Assembly: GCA_964496075.1 (NCBI GenBank)
Contig: CAZBXB010000004.1
Coordinates: 1 to 32,048 of the forward strand
Length of the DNA stretch: 32,048 nucleotides
Reading direction: 5' to 3'
From: UBA1372 sp964496075
Lineage (GTDB): Bacteria; Patescibacteriota; Microgenomatia; UBA12405
The notes under the pieces were generated by a model that worked only from the letters and a program-made list of their open reading frames with translations, was not told the origin of the DNA and ran no database searches. Position numbers and translations under genes: made by a program. This document shows positions 1 to 7,109 of this stretch, in pieces. Each line of letters opens with the position of its first letter. Within the stretch, counting starts at the first letter, position 1.

Positions 1-1
1 T

Positions 2-244
2 AGAGATGCCGATAAAAAGGCAACGATATTAGATTTTGATAAAGTCTTGGGTCTTGATTTGGGGAAAAAGATAGAAGTAGGTAAAATACCTGAAGATATA
101 ATAAAAATGGCTGAAGACAGAAAGACAGCCAAGGGCGAGAAAAATTGGCAAGAATCTGATAAACTAAGACAGACAATTGAGACAAGGGGCTATATTATCG
201 AAGATTTGCCTAATAACTCGTATAGAATTGTTGTAAAAAGATAG
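2..244 (+). CDS. cysS: Cysteinyl-tRNA synthetase, C-terminal end (partial)
   Basis: The frame is open from the window edge (base 2) to TAG at 242-244, so this is the 3' end of a longer gene. The visible 80 residues match the C-terminal helical part of class I CysRS: an FDKVLGLDLG stretch, then a segment with LADxR-like composition (IKMAEDRKTAKGEKNW) and the typical SDKLRQTIETRGYIIEDLP ending, seen in nearly all bacterial CysRS just before the C-terminus. The enzyme charges tRNA-Cys in the cytoplasm. The catalytic HIGH and KMSKS motifs and the zinc site lie outside the window. The next gene, rpsF, starts 23 nt later on the same strand. An internal ATG at 47 is not a real start, because the frame and the homologous sequence continue upstream of it. 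Confidence 0.85.
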   Translation, partial: RDADKKATILDFDKVLGLDLGKKIEVGKIPEDIIKMAEDRKTAKGEKNWQESDKLRQTIETRGYIIEDLPNNSYRIVVKR

Positions 245-267
245 GCTATATGTTAATCTAACTCTTA

Positions 268-570
268 ATGAAAAGCGACTCAGACAAAAGCTATCAATTT
301 GTGGTGTTATACGGCGCAAATTTAGCTCAGGAAAAACAAAAAAAAGATTTAAAGGAATTAGTGGAATTTGTCGAATCAAAAGGATCTAAATTAAGTTTTG
401 TTGACTGGGGTGAAAAAACTTTAGCATATGAAATTGAAGATAATACAAGCGCTAATTTTTGGTTGGGAGAGATTAAGACTAGTGAAAAAAAGCCTATGAA
501 CTGGAATGAATTGGCAACTTTTTTAAATAGAAATAAATTAATAATACGGCACTTAATATTAAAAAATTGA
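268..570 (+). CDS. rpsF: 30S ribosomal protein S6
   Basis: The 100-residue protein has the S6 pattern: an N-terminal beta strand (YQFVVLYGANLAQEKQ), a helix, the WGEKTLAYEIED strand (family WGKRxLAYxI) and a C-terminal helix/strand ending in LIIRHLILK (family VLRxLVVK). S6 binds 16S rRNA together with S18 in the small-subunit platform. The gene order rpsF-ssb-rpsR is conserved across bacteria and supports the call. No Shine-Dalgarno sequence is visible before ATG 268. It ends in TGA, evidence for the standard stop code. Length is normal to slightly short for the family. Confidence 0.92.
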   Translation: MKSDSDKSYQFVVLYGANLAQEKQKKDLKELVEFVESKGSKLSFVDWGEKTLAYEIEDNTSANFWLGEIKTSEKKPMNWNELATFLNRNKLIIRHLILKN

Positions 571-583
571 TACAAGGAGAATT

Positions 584-1156
584 ATGGCAACAAGATGTCT
601 AAATAAGGTTTCGTTGATTGGAAATTTAACAAGAGATCCAGAACTTCGATATACACCCGGAGGTATGGCAGTGGTTTCTTTTGGAGTAGCTACAAATAGA
701 TCTTGGACAACAAAACAGGGGGAACGAAAAGAAGATGCCCAATTTCACAGAATAGTAGCTTGGAATAAATTGGCAGAATTGTGTTCTCAACTTTTGGCTA
801 AAGGAACTCGTGCTTATGTTGAAGGTCGACTTCAATATAGAGAGTGGACAGGTCAAGATGCTTTAAAAAGACAAGTAGCTGAGATTGTCATAAGTGATAT
901 GGTCGTTTTGAGCTCATATAGAAGTGGTGGTAGTAGTACAGAAGAAGCCGATGTAAACATTGAGACAGATGGCTCTGATGTTGATGGTGGGATTGAAGAT
1001 ATTGTTATTCCTGATGAAGATATAGATCTGGGTGGAGATGAGCAAAAGACAGTAGTTGAAAAACCAGAGAAAGTTATTGAAGATAAAAAAGAGGAAGTAG
1101 TTGAAAAAAAAAGTGAGGATAAATCCAAAGAAGTAGAAGGAGATATGCCTTTTTAA
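584..1156 (+). CDS. ssb: Single-stranded DNA-binding protein
   Basis: SSB coats single-stranded DNA during replication, repair and recombination. Residues 1-110 form the OB fold, with the family opening LNKVSLIGNLTRDPELRYT and the internal GERKEDAQFHRIVAW motif. A long acidic, low-complexity tail follows (about residues 120-182, rich in D, E and K) and ends in GDMPF, the equivalent of the DDDIPF tip that recruits partner proteins. At 190 residues it is of typical length. A clear AAGGAG at 574-579 sits 4 nt before the ATG, a Shine-Dalgarno site that fits an internal operon gene and contrasts with the first genes of most units here. It lies 13 nt after rpsF and 14 nt before rpsR. Confidence 0.95.
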   Translation: MATRCLNKVSLIGNLTRDPELRYTPGGMAVVSFGVATNRSWTTKQGERKEDAQFHRIVAWNKLAELCSQLLAKGTRAYVEGRLQYREWTGQDALKRQVAEIVISDMVVLSSYRSGGSSTEEADVNIETDGSDVDGGIEDIVIPDEDIDLGGDEQKTVVEKPEKVIEDKKEEVVEKKSEDKSKEVEGDMPF

Positions 1157-1170
1157 TTTGATTAAAAAAT

Positions 1171-1422
1171 ATGGCTAAAATATTAAAGAAAAAAGGTAAA
1201 GTATCCATCAAGGCAAGATTTAGAAAAAGAGTTTGCCTGTTTTGTCAGGACAAAAAAGATATATCTTGGATGGATTATGCTGACTATGATGACTTTTTGT
1301 CTGTTAGGGGTGGTATATTGGCTGCAAAAGTGACATCTGTTTGCTCTAAGCACCAAAGGCAACTAACAAAAGCAGTAAAACAAGCCAGACATTTGGCGCT
1401 TTTACCTTTTACGAAAATCTGA
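1171..1422 (+). CDS. rpsR: 30S ribosomal protein S18, cysteine-containing form
   Basis: The 83-residue basic protein has the S18 core: a GKVSIKARFRKRVC start, an ISWMDYADYDDFLSVRGGI segment (family IDYKDVxxLxxFISERGKI) and a C-terminal KHQRQLTKAVKQARHLALLPF (family RQLAxAIKRARxLALLPY). It binds S6 and 16S rRNA on the platform. It carries CLFC near the N-terminus and CSKH later, which together could bind zinc, as in the zinc-binding paralogous form of S18 known from several bacteria. It closes the rpsF-ssb-rpsR unit and ends in TGA. Confidence 0.93.
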   Translation: MAKILKKKGKVSIKARFRKRVCLFCQDKKDISWMDYADYDDFLSVRGGILAAKVTSVCSKHQRQLTKAVKQARHLALLPFTKI

Positions 1423-1445
1423 AGTATTGACGATAAACTTTAGTG

Positions 1446-1451
1446 TACAAT
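1446..1451 (+). promoter_or_regulatory. Candidate leaderless -10 element for the S41 protease gene
   Basis: TACAAT lies 6 nt before ATG 1458, so transcription would begin at or next to the start codon. A TTGACG is present at 1427-1432, but its 13-nt spacer is too short for a normal -35. No other -35 is visible, so the site rests on the -10 match and its position. Confidence 0.3.
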
Positions 1452-1457
1452 AAGGAT

Positions 1458-2669
1458 ATGCGATCTTGGAAAAAAGCCGTGCCTACCGGCAGGCAGGTCA
1501 GAAATTGGAGTCTAGTGGCTTTAGTGCTAGTAATATTTCATGTTTTTATACTTGGTAAATTTACCGGTCCCGTTAAGATTGATTTTGGTAACGATCCACT
1601 AATAAATAGAGTTCAGGGGCTATTGAATAAGGAGTTTTTGTACAAGGATAGGATAAACACACAGGATATGTATTATGGCTCGATTAAAGGTATGGTGGAA
1701 TCTTTGGATGATCCTTATACGGTGTTTTTGCCACCGGAAGAAAATAAAATGTCACAGGAAAATTTAGCAGGTGAATTTGGTGGTGTAGGTATATCGCTAG
1801 GATATAAGGATGGGACTTTGGCAGTTATGAGTCCGTTGGCTAAAACTCCGGCAGAAAAGGCTGGCTTAAGGGCAGGGGATTTAATTATTAAGATTAAAGA
1901 CGAAGCTAATGGGGTAGACGTGGATACGGCCGATATTACAATAAGTAAGGCGGTGGAATTAATCAGAGGAAAAATTGGAACTAATGTGATTTTAAATATA
2001 TTTAGAGAGGGAGAAAATCAACCGTTTGAGGTTGAACTGACTAGGGATAATATTGTGGTGGCCAGTGTAGAGATGGAAATGAAAGAGACAATGGGTAAAA
2101 AAATTGCTTGGGTGAAAATGTATAAGTTTAGTGAAAGATTAGAAGAAGAATGGGGCCAAGTGGTGGCCAATATTAAAAGCGAAGCATCTGATCTAATAGT
2201 ACTGGATTTAAGAAATAACCCAGGAGGGTATTTAGATGCCAGTGTTAGAATCGCCTCTGATTTTGTGACTGATGGAGCAATTGTGTGGCAGAAAAGTGGA
2301 GATGGGCAATTGATAGAGTACAAGACGGAGAAAAATATGGGTAGACTGGTTGGAAGTAAGATGGTGGTTTTGGTAAATGAGGGGTCGGCTTCGGCTTCAG
2401 AAATTTTGGCAGGGGCACTAAGACAAAGATTGGGAATAAAAATATTGGGAAAGACAAGCTTTGGCAAAGGAACCGTCCAAGCAACTGAAGAGATAGTCGG
2501 TGGTAGTGGTTTGCATGTAACTATTGCCAAGTGGCTATTGCCGGATAAGGCTGAAATTGATGGGGTGGGTGTTGATCCGGATATTGAGATTGATTGGAGT
2601 TATGATGAGGGTGATGAGCAAAAAGTATTTGACCAGCTAGACAAGCTATTTAATATGTATGACCAATAA
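1458..2669 (+). CDS. S41 family C-terminal processing peptidase (CtpA/Prc-like)
   Basis: This is an envelope serine protease that trims or degrades exported proteins from their C-termini. An N-terminal membrane anchor (about residues 17-33 from ATG 1458) is followed by an N-terminal helical region, a PDZ domain (around 105-195, with GEFGGVGISLG and AEKAGLRAGDLII) and the S41 catalytic domain. The catalytic Ser is the middle serine of NEGSASASE (residue 312) and the catalytic Lys lies in SFGKGTVQ (residue 337), 25 residues apart as in Prc. ATG 1458 is preferred over GTG 1443, because a -10-like TACAAT overlaps the region just after the GTG. Residues 8-14 are encoded by a 16-nt palindromic repeat. 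The next gene, an HtrA protease, overlaps it by 11 nt, so the two proteases are probably cotranscribed. Confidence 0.9.
   Translation: MRSWKKAVPTGRQVRNWSLVALVLVIFHVFILGKFTGPVKIDFGNDPLINRVQGLLNKEFLYKDRINTQDMYYGSIKGMVESLDDPYTVFLPPEENKMSQENLAGEFGGVGISLGYKDGTLAVMSPLAKTPAEKAGLRAGDLIIKIKDEANGVDVDTADITISKAVELIRGKIGTNVILNIFREGENQPFEVELTRDNIVVASVEMEMKETMGKKIAWVKMYKFSERLEEEWGQVVANIKSEASDLIVLDLRNNPGGYLDASVRIASDFVTDGAIVWQKSGDGQLIEYKTEKNMGRLVGSKMVVLVNEGSASASEILAGALRQRLGIKILGKTSFGKGTVQATEEIVGGSGLHVTIAKWLLPDKAEIDGVGVDPDIEIDWSYDEGDEQKVFDQLDKLFNMYDQ
1480..1495 (+). repeat. In-frame GC-rich imperfect palindrome inside the S41 protease gene
   Basis: TGCCTACCGGCAGGCA is an imperfect inverted repeat (TGCC/GGCA arms around a CCGG centre, one mismatch pair). 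It is much more GC-rich than its surroundings. It is read in frame as VPTGRQ between the start codon and the membrane anchor, a position that tolerates insertion. It is the only copy I found in the window. Confidence 0.5.
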
Positions 2670-3837
2670 AGAAAATAAGATATTTAGTCTAAAGTCTTTT
2701 GGAGTTGGATTTTTAGTGGGTATGTTTGTACTAGGTTGTTTGGTGCTTGGAGCTGTTATTGATAGATATGCAATCCGAGACAAAGAAGCAGAAAAAGTCA
2801 GCCAAGAAGTAAGTAGAACAATAGTCAACGAAGAGTCTGTGGTGGTAGAAGCGGTAGAAAAAGTATCTCCAAGTGTGGTAACTGTGTCGATTAGTAAAAC
2901 CCAAATTGTAGGGGGAAATGTGGTTGATCCTTTTGGTTTTTGGGGTAATTTTTTTGGGACACCTTTTGATCAAGTTCAGCCTGAAGAACAGAAAATTGAG
3001 CAGGATATTGGCTCCGGATTTATTATTACCAGTGATGGTCTGGTGGTAACCAATAAACACGTAGTAGCTGATACAGAGGCAAAATATAAAGTAATAACAA
3101 GCGATGATCAAGTGCTTGAGGTAAGTGACATATATAGGGACCCAATGGGGGATTTGGCTATATTGAAAGTTAATGGGTCTGATTTGGTGCCAGTGGAAAT
3201 GGGCGACTCTGATCAACTTAAAGTAGGTCAAACAGTGATTGCAATTGGAACGGCATTGGGTGAATTTAGATCAACTGTAACCACTGGAGTAATATCCGGC
3301 TTGGGAAGAGGCATTGATGCCGGCAGTCCATACCAAGCTTCAGAAAGACTTGATAATGTTATCCAGACAGATGCGGCTATTAATCCGGGTAATTCCGGTG
3401 GACCTTTACTAAATTCGGCCGGTCAAGTGATTGGGGTGAGTGTGGCAGTATCTCAATCAGGCCAAAATATTGGATTTGCTCTGCCTATTAATATAGTTAA
3501 AAGCTCGATAGATAATTTTAAAACAACAGGGGAGTTTGAGAGGCCATTTTTGGGGGTGTCATATAGACTTATTAGTGAAAAGGCGGCAATTTTAAATGAA
3601 GTGCCTCAGGGAGCTTATGTTGAGACTGTGGTTGAGGATGGTGGAGCTTCTAAAGCTGGTATCAAAGTGGGAGATATTATTACCGAAATTGATGGAAACA
3701 AAATGGCTGGACAGGATAGTGGAGCACTAATAAATATTATTAATACGAAGAAAATTGGGGATACAATTGAAATTAAGATTTGGAGAGAGGGGAAAGAGAC
3801 AAGTGTGCCGGTAAAGTTGGAAAAAAGACAAGAGTAG
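2659..3837 (+). CDS. HtrA/DegP-type trypsin-like serine protease with PDZ domain
   Basis: This is a membrane-anchored quality-control protease acting outside the cytoplasmic membrane. Residues 14-33 form an N-terminal transmembrane anchor. The trypsin-like domain (about 60-275) contains the catalytic triad: His134 in TNKHVVAD, Asp165 in DPMGDLAIL and Ser246 in NPGNSGGP. One PDZ domain follows (about 285-390), with the GVSY binding loop and the GASKAGIKVGDIITEIDG segment. The 392-residue length is usual for single-PDZ DegS/HtrA proteins. A Gly/Phe-rich stretch at 91-103 resembles the flexible LA-loop region. It overlaps the S41 protease gene by 11 nt. Its end is only 3 nt from the convergent release factor gene, leaving no terminator between them. 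Confidence 0.92.
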   Translation: MTNKENKIFSLKSFGVGFLVGMFVLGCLVLGAVIDRYAIRDKEAEKVSQEVSRTIVNEESVVVEAVEKVSPSVVTVSISKTQIVGGNVVDPFGFWGNFFGTPFDQVQPEEQKIEQDIGSGFIITSDGLVVTNKHVVADTEAKYKVITSDDQVLEVSDIYRDPMGDLAILKVNGSDLVPVEMGDSDQLKVGQTVIAIGTALGEFRSTVTTGVISGLGRGIDAGSPYQASERLDNVIQTDAAINPGNSGGPLLNSAGQVIGVSVAVSQSGQNIGFALPINIVKSSIDNFKTTGEFERPFLGVSYRLISEKAAILNEVPQGAYVETVVEDGGASKAGIKVGDIITEIDGNKMAGQDSGALINIINTKKIGDTIEIKIWREGKETSVPVKLEKRQE

Positions 3838-3840
3838 TAC

Positions 3841-4554
3841 TTAACCGTCAACTTCGTCCAGGATAGATAATTGGAGAAGTAGATCGGTCAGGTCCCCATT
3901 TAAAGTTTGTTCCAGATTAAAGGATTTGTTGATACGATGATCCTTGATTTGATTGCGTGGGTAATTGTAGGTTCTAATTTTTTCGGAACGATCGCCACTA
4001 CCTAGTTTTGATCTGGCGCCACTAATTTGAGAAAGTTTTTTATCTTCTTCAATTTGCCAAAGTTGGGAAGCCAAAACTTGCATAGCAATTTGTCTGTTTT
4101 GCTGTTGTGATCTTTCTTGTCTGACTGAAATAGAAATACCGGTTGGTTTGTGAACCAGCCTAACAGCGGTGCTAACTTTGTTGACGTTTTGACCACCCTT
4201 ACCTCCGGCTCTAGTAGCCGTCATTTCGACATCGGCAGGGTTGATACTGACATCTTTGGAGTCTATCTGAGGATAAACGGTAATACTGGCAGTAGAAGTA
4301 TGAAGGCGACCTTTTTTTTCGGTAACAGGGATTCTCTGGACACGGTGAGTACCGGTTTCGTGTTTGAGTTGTTCATAGACATCAAAGCCGGAAATGTTGA
4401 TGATATTGTCGTCGATTTGGGATACTTTCCAGCCAATTTTATTGGCATACCTGATGTACATATTAGCAAGATCATCGGCCCAAAGACTGGCTTCTTGTCC
4501 GCCCGGACCTGGTCGAAACTCCATGATAATGGTGTTTTTATCTATGGTAGGCAC
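3841..4554 (-). CDS. prfA: Peptide chain release factor 1 lacking domain 1
   Basis: RF1 reads UAA and UAG and releases the finished peptide. The 237-residue protein begins directly in the PCRF domain (family RxGTGGDEA, here RPGPGGQEASLWADDL at 14-29). It carries the RF1 anticodon-like tripeptide PVT (76-78, in HRVQRIPVTE; RF2 has SPF) and the catalytic GGQ (110-112, in AGGKGGQNVNK). Typical RF1 has about 350 residues. The N-terminal helical domain of about 100 residues is absent. An in-frame TAA lies immediately before the GTG start (4555-4557), and rpmE ends only 16 nt upstream, so the missing domain is not hidden in another frame. The rpmE-prfA neighbourhood is common in bacteria. The domains that remain are those needed for codon reading and hydrolysis. 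Confidence 0.88.
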   Translation of the reverse strand: MPTIDKNTIIMEFRPGPGGQEASLWADDLANMYIRYANKIGWKVSQIDDNIINISGFDVYEQLKHETGTHRVQRIPVTEKKGRLHTSTASITVYPQIDSKDVSINPADVEMTATRAGGKGGQNVNKVSTAVRLVHKPTGISISVRQERSQQQNRQIAMQVLASQLWQIEEDKKLSQISGARSKLGSGDRSEKIRTYNYPRNQIKDHRINKSFNLEQTLNGDLTDLLLQLSILDEVDG

Positions 4555-4560
4555 TTAATT

Positions 4561-4581
4561 AATTTTCAATTTACAATTTTC
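4561..4581. repeat. Dispersed CAATTTACAATTTTC intergenic repeat, copy 1
   Basis: The core CAATTTACAATTTTC at 4567-4581 is shared exactly with 9463-9477, and 14 of 15 bases with 14489-14503. It sits in an AT-rich run of AATTTTC/AATTAA units and overlaps the last codons and stop of rpmE (stop at 4571-4573). Confidence 0.55.
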
Positions 4582-4825
4582 TAATTTTCTTCTTGGTTTT
4601 TTTAGATTTCTTGACGTAGTTTTTACTCTTTTCGACTTTTTCAATAAATTTATCAATTCTACCCTTACTATCAACAAATTTTTGCTGACCAGTAAAGAAA
4701 GGATGGCATTTTGAACAGATTTCAATGTCAATGTTTTTGACAGTTGAGCCTGTGGTAAATTTGTTGCCACAAGTACAAGTGACTTTACAATCGGTGATAT
4801 ATTTTGGATGAATAGCTTTCTGCAT
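4571..4825 (-). CDS. rpmE: 50S ribosomal protein L31, zinc-binding type
   Basis: The 84-residue protein opens with MQKAIHPKY, the usual L31 start. It has the four zinc ligands of the C+ form: Cys17 and Cys19 (CTCG), and Cys37 and Cys40 (CSKCHPFFTGQQ). L31 bridges the large-subunit central protuberance and the small-subunit head. A lysine-rich tail (about 66-84) extends beyond the common core. The start ATG at 4825 has no Shine-Dalgarno sequence. Instead an extended -10 promoter ends 7 nt upstream, which would give a leaderless mRNA. It is followed by the short prfA 16 nt downstream. Confidence 0.92.
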   Translation of the reverse strand: MQKAIHPKYITDCKVTCTCGNKFTTGSTVKNIDIEICSKCHPFFTGQQKFVDSKGRIDKFIEKVEKSKNYVKKSKKTKKKIRKL

Positions 4826-4832
4826 AGGGGGA

Positions 4833-4841
4833 ATTATAGCA
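4833..4841 (-). promoter_or_regulatory. Extended -10 promoter for rpmE, leaderless geometry
   Basis: On the minus strand the sequence reads TGC TATAAT, a full extended -10 element (TGnTATAAT), with TATAAT at 4838-4833. Seven bases separate it from the ATG at 4825, so the transcript would start at the start codon. No -35 match is visible, which an extended -10 can do without. Confidence 0.55.
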
Positions 4842-4863
4842 GAAATTTTTAAAAATTTCTGCT
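4838..4863. repeat. Perfect 26-bp palindrome between hisS and rpmE
   Basis: AGCAGAAATTTTT at 4838-4850 is followed directly by its exact reverse complement at 4851-4863. It starts at the last base of the hisS stop codon and overlaps the extended -10 of rpmE. It could act as an operator, or as a weak hairpin ending hisS transcripts. Confidence 0.6.
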
Positions 4864-6104
4864 TATTTTAGTATTTTTATCAATTCTTTTTCTGAAATAG
4901 TTTGTTGTTGACCGGTTTGCATATTTTTTAGGGTGACGGTATTGTTTTTGATTTCGTCCGGACCCAGAACTAGGACAAAAGGAATTTTTTCGGCTGAGGC
5001 ATATTTAAATTGCTTAGATAATTTATCTGGCTGGGAATAGAGAAAGGTGTTAATACCTGCTTGAGATAGTTTTGAAGCGATTTTGATTGAATTTTCCTGG
5101 GTAGTATCGTCAAAAATAGTAACCAATACTTTGGTGGTAGAAACTTGAGTAACGGAAGGTAATAAATTTTGATCAATAATACAATCGATTATGCGATCAA
5201 GACCAAGAGTGGTACCGACAGCGGGAGTATCGGATCCGCCTAAGTCTTCTATCAGATTGTCGTAGCGACCACCGCCAGTGATAGAACCAATAACCGGCTT
5301 GGTAACATAGGTTTCAAAAATAGTGCCAGTGTAATAATCTAGGCCTCTAACAAGAGTTGGGTCGAACTTATAAAAACTTTTTGGGATACCAAAAGAGGCG
5401 ATAGCACCAAACACTTCTTGAAGGTTTTGATCTGGTTTGATTGATTTAATTTGGGTCAAAATGGAGTCAGCTTTAGCTTTGGAAAAACCTTTGTCTACGA
5501 GTTCTTGTGTTACTCCCTTGATGCCTATTTTGTCCATTTTGTCGAGAGTTTGTAAGACTGATTTTTGGTCTTTTTTGATACCCGAGGAATCTAGCAAATC
5601 AAATAAAACTTTTCGACTATTAATACGAATTGTAAAATTGGAAAAATCTAGTTTAGATAGACAAGTGTAGATAATGGCAATAATCTCGGCATCAGCAATA
5701 GGAGAGGAAGTACCAAAAGTATCTATATCACATTGAGTAATCTCACGATAACGACTCTTTTGGGGCTTGTCTGCCCGCCAGACCGGTTGGATTTGGTATC
5801 TTTTGAGTGGTAAGTTGATTTGATTTGGGTAAATAGACAAGACTTTGCTGATGGGGACGGTTAGGTCGTATCTCAAGCCAACTTGTCGGCCACCTTTGTC
5901 TGTAAATGTATAGACTAGCTTGTCAGCTTCATCGCCGTTTTTACCCATGAGAGTGGAAGCATATTCAAGAGTGGGGGTTTCGATTGGTTGAAAACCAAAA
6001 GATTGAAAAACCTGCTCAAAAAGTGTGGTGACATAGTTTCGGACCCGCATAGCATCGGGTAAAAAGTCTCTAAATCCTTTTAGTGTTTGTATTTTTTGTT
6101 TCAT
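4863..6104 (-). CDS. hisS: Histidyl-tRNA synthetase
   Basis: This class II synthetase charges tRNA-His in the cytoplasm. The protein opens with KGFRDFLPDAM (family GTRDxLP). Motif 2 is present (LRYDLTVPIS, then the IQPVWRADKPQKSRYREI segment). The histidine-specific signatures are QCDIDTFG, LVRGLDYYTGTIFE (HisA motif) and GGGRYDNL, and motif 3 reads AVGTTLGLDR. The C-terminal anticodon-binding domain covers about 320-413. At 413 residues it is normal in length. The ATG lies 6 nt after a TATAAT, so it may have its own leaderless transcript. Its cognate tRNA-His lies immediately upstream on the same strand. Confidence 0.95.
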   Translation of the reverse strand: MKQKIQTLKGFRDFLPDAMRVRNYVTTLFEQVFQSFGFQPIETPTLEYASTLMGKNGDEADKLVYTFTDKGGRQVGLRYDLTVPISKVLSIYPNQINLPLKRYQIQPVWRADKPQKSRYREITQCDIDTFGTSSPIADAEIIAIIYTCLSKLDFSNFTIRINSRKVLFDLLDSSGIKKDQKSVLQTLDKMDKIGIKGVTQELVDKGFSKAKADSILTQIKSIKPDQNLQEVFGAIASFGIPKSFYKFDPTLVRGLDYYTGTIFETYVTKPVIGSITGGGRYDNLIEDLGGSDTPAVGTTLGLDRIIDCIIDQNLLPSVTQVSTTKVLVTIFDDTTQENSIKIASKLSQAGINTFLYSQPDKLSKQFKYASAEKIPFVLVLGPDEIKNNTVTLKNMQTGQQQTISEKELIKILK

Positions 6105-6110
6105 AGTTTA

Positions 6111-6116
6111 ATTATA
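6111..6116 (-). promoter_or_regulatory. -10 element TATAAT for hisS, leaderless geometry
   Basis: TATAAT on the minus strand ends 6 nt before the hisS ATG (6104). The -35 position would fall inside the tRNA-His gene, and no -35 match is seen there. The site may allow hisS expression apart from tRNA-His. Confidence 0.45.
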
Positions 6117-6122
6117 AACTTT

Positions 6123-6200
6123 TGGGGTGGTATACCGGATTCGAACCGGCAACCGCTTGCTTCACAGGCAAGAACTCTAACCAATTGAGCTAATACCACC
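6123..6200 (-). tRNA. tRNA-His (anticodon GTG)
   Basis: The minus strand folds into a full cloverleaf. The anticodon stem CTTGC/GCAAG encloses a CTGTGAA loop with anticodon GTG, and the T arm is GCCGG-TTCGAAT-CCGGT. The acceptor pairs 8 bp when the extra 5' G is included (G-1 with C73, then GTGGTAT/ATACCAC), the hallmark of tRNA-His. A 3' CCA is encoded (6123-6125). The gene lies 18 nt upstream of hisS in the same direction. Confidence 0.93.
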
Positions 6201-6210
6201 ATGTATAAAT

Positions 6211-6242
6211 AAATTCTAAACTCTAAATCCTAAATTCTAAAC
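6211..6242. repeat. Short AAATTCTAAAC repeat block
   Basis: AAATTCTAAAC occurs at 6211-6221 and again at 6232-6242, with related CTCTAAATCCT units between. The block fills the spacer between tRNA-His and a terminator. On the minus strand the units contain TAGAAT (6213-6218), which could serve as a -10 element for tRNA-His. Confidence 0.45.
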
Positions 6243-6280
6243 ACAACAAAGGATAGAGTAGAGAAAGTAGACAAGTTGTT

Positions 6281-6311
6281 AAAATATAAAAAAACCCGCT
6301 GTTGGCGGGTT
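6281..6311 (-). terminator. Rho-independent terminator (minus strand)
   Basis: The arms AACCCGC (6293-6299) and GCGGGTT (6305-6311) form a 7-bp GC-rich stem with a 5-nt loop. On the minus strand the hairpin is followed by a run of seven T. It would end transcripts of the two small exported-protein genes at 6420-7538 before tRNA-His. About 110 nt separate it from the upstream stop codon, and that spacer shows no gene. Confidence 0.8.
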
Positions 6312-6419
6312 GTGTGTTTGAAACAAGTTAACATCCGCCAAATCAAGCGTGATGATGATGGACTGTGTTTAACTGTTCCATTGACAGGATTATATGCAAT
6401 AAAGATAAATATGTCAATT

Positions 6420-7109
6420 TTATTCAGTTTTGAAATCGACTATTTGCCAGTTGTTTGAATCTTGACCTTCGGATTTAAGGATGGCGATGATCTTTTGGTT
6501 TTTAACAAGGTCTTTGGTGGTACTATCAGTTTTGACCTGAAAGACTTGTCTGTCTTTGGTAACCAGAGTCATAACCGTGGTAGTTTGAGAAATATCGGTA
6601 ACAGTAGCCAAAACAATAGTATTTTTAAGATTTTCAAGTGGCTCGTTGGTGATTAAAATTCTTTTGGCTAAAAGATTGCTTTCAATGTCGATATATCCCA
6701 TAGCCAAAACTATTTGATCTATCTTGAGTTGATCGGCCTCGACTGTTTGCCTTTTGGTATTAATGATAACAGTATCCTCATCGATAAGAACGTTTCTGGT
6801 TTGTTTGTATAGGCAATCTATTGATATTTTGCCGGATTCAATTTGAACAATTTGACCGACCCAGCCTAACTTTTGATCTGGCTTACTGATAATCTGGTCG
6901 ATTTTTTCTTTGACCTTATCTTTGACAGCTTGTCGAATGCTATCTATGTCTTGGTCATTGTTGTCTTCTGTGATTTTATCTTCTTCTGTAATTGGTGTGG
7001 GGGTTGGCGAATTTGGATCAAGCATTACGGCTTTTACAGATTGATGGTTTAACGAAGATAAACTGACAAGGAAAAGTATATAAGTAAATATCTTGATAAA
7101 TTTTTTCAT
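6420..7109 (-). CDS. Exported protein with repeated OB-like segments, DUF5666-like (function unknown)
   Basis: The 229-residue protein has an N-terminal signal peptide (MKKFIKIFTYILFLVSLSS, with likely cleavage near the VKA at 24-26). A Pro/Thr linker (PTPTP) and an acidic stretch follow. After that come two beta-rich segments starting GWVGQIVQIESGKISI (about 82) and ATVTDISQTTTVMTLVTKD (about 172). This style, in which strand pairs describe a value at a given setting, is reminiscent of DUF5666 proteins that are common in CPR genomes. I do not recognise a catalytic motif. It starts next to the stop of the gene upstream (TAA directly followed by ATG), so the two are expressed together. A terminator lies downstream. 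Confidence 0.6.
   Translation of the reverse strand: MKKFIKIFTYILFLVSLSSLNHQSVKAVMLDPNSPTPTPITEEDKITEDNNDQDIDSIRQAVKDKVKEKIDQIISKPDQKLGWVGQIVQIESGKISIDCLYKQTRNVLIDEDTVIINTKRQTVEADQLKIDQIVLAMGYIDIESNLLAKRILITNEPLENLKNTIVLATVTDISQTTTVMTLVTKDRQVFQVKTDSTTKDLVKNQKIIAILKSEGQDSNNWQIVDFKTE

Noticed and set aside
2018..2530. Minus-strand open frame of 170 codons opposite the S41 protease
   Set aside because: The protease frame carries all catalytic motifs; this one is a shadow with Ser/Leu/Pro-rich composition.
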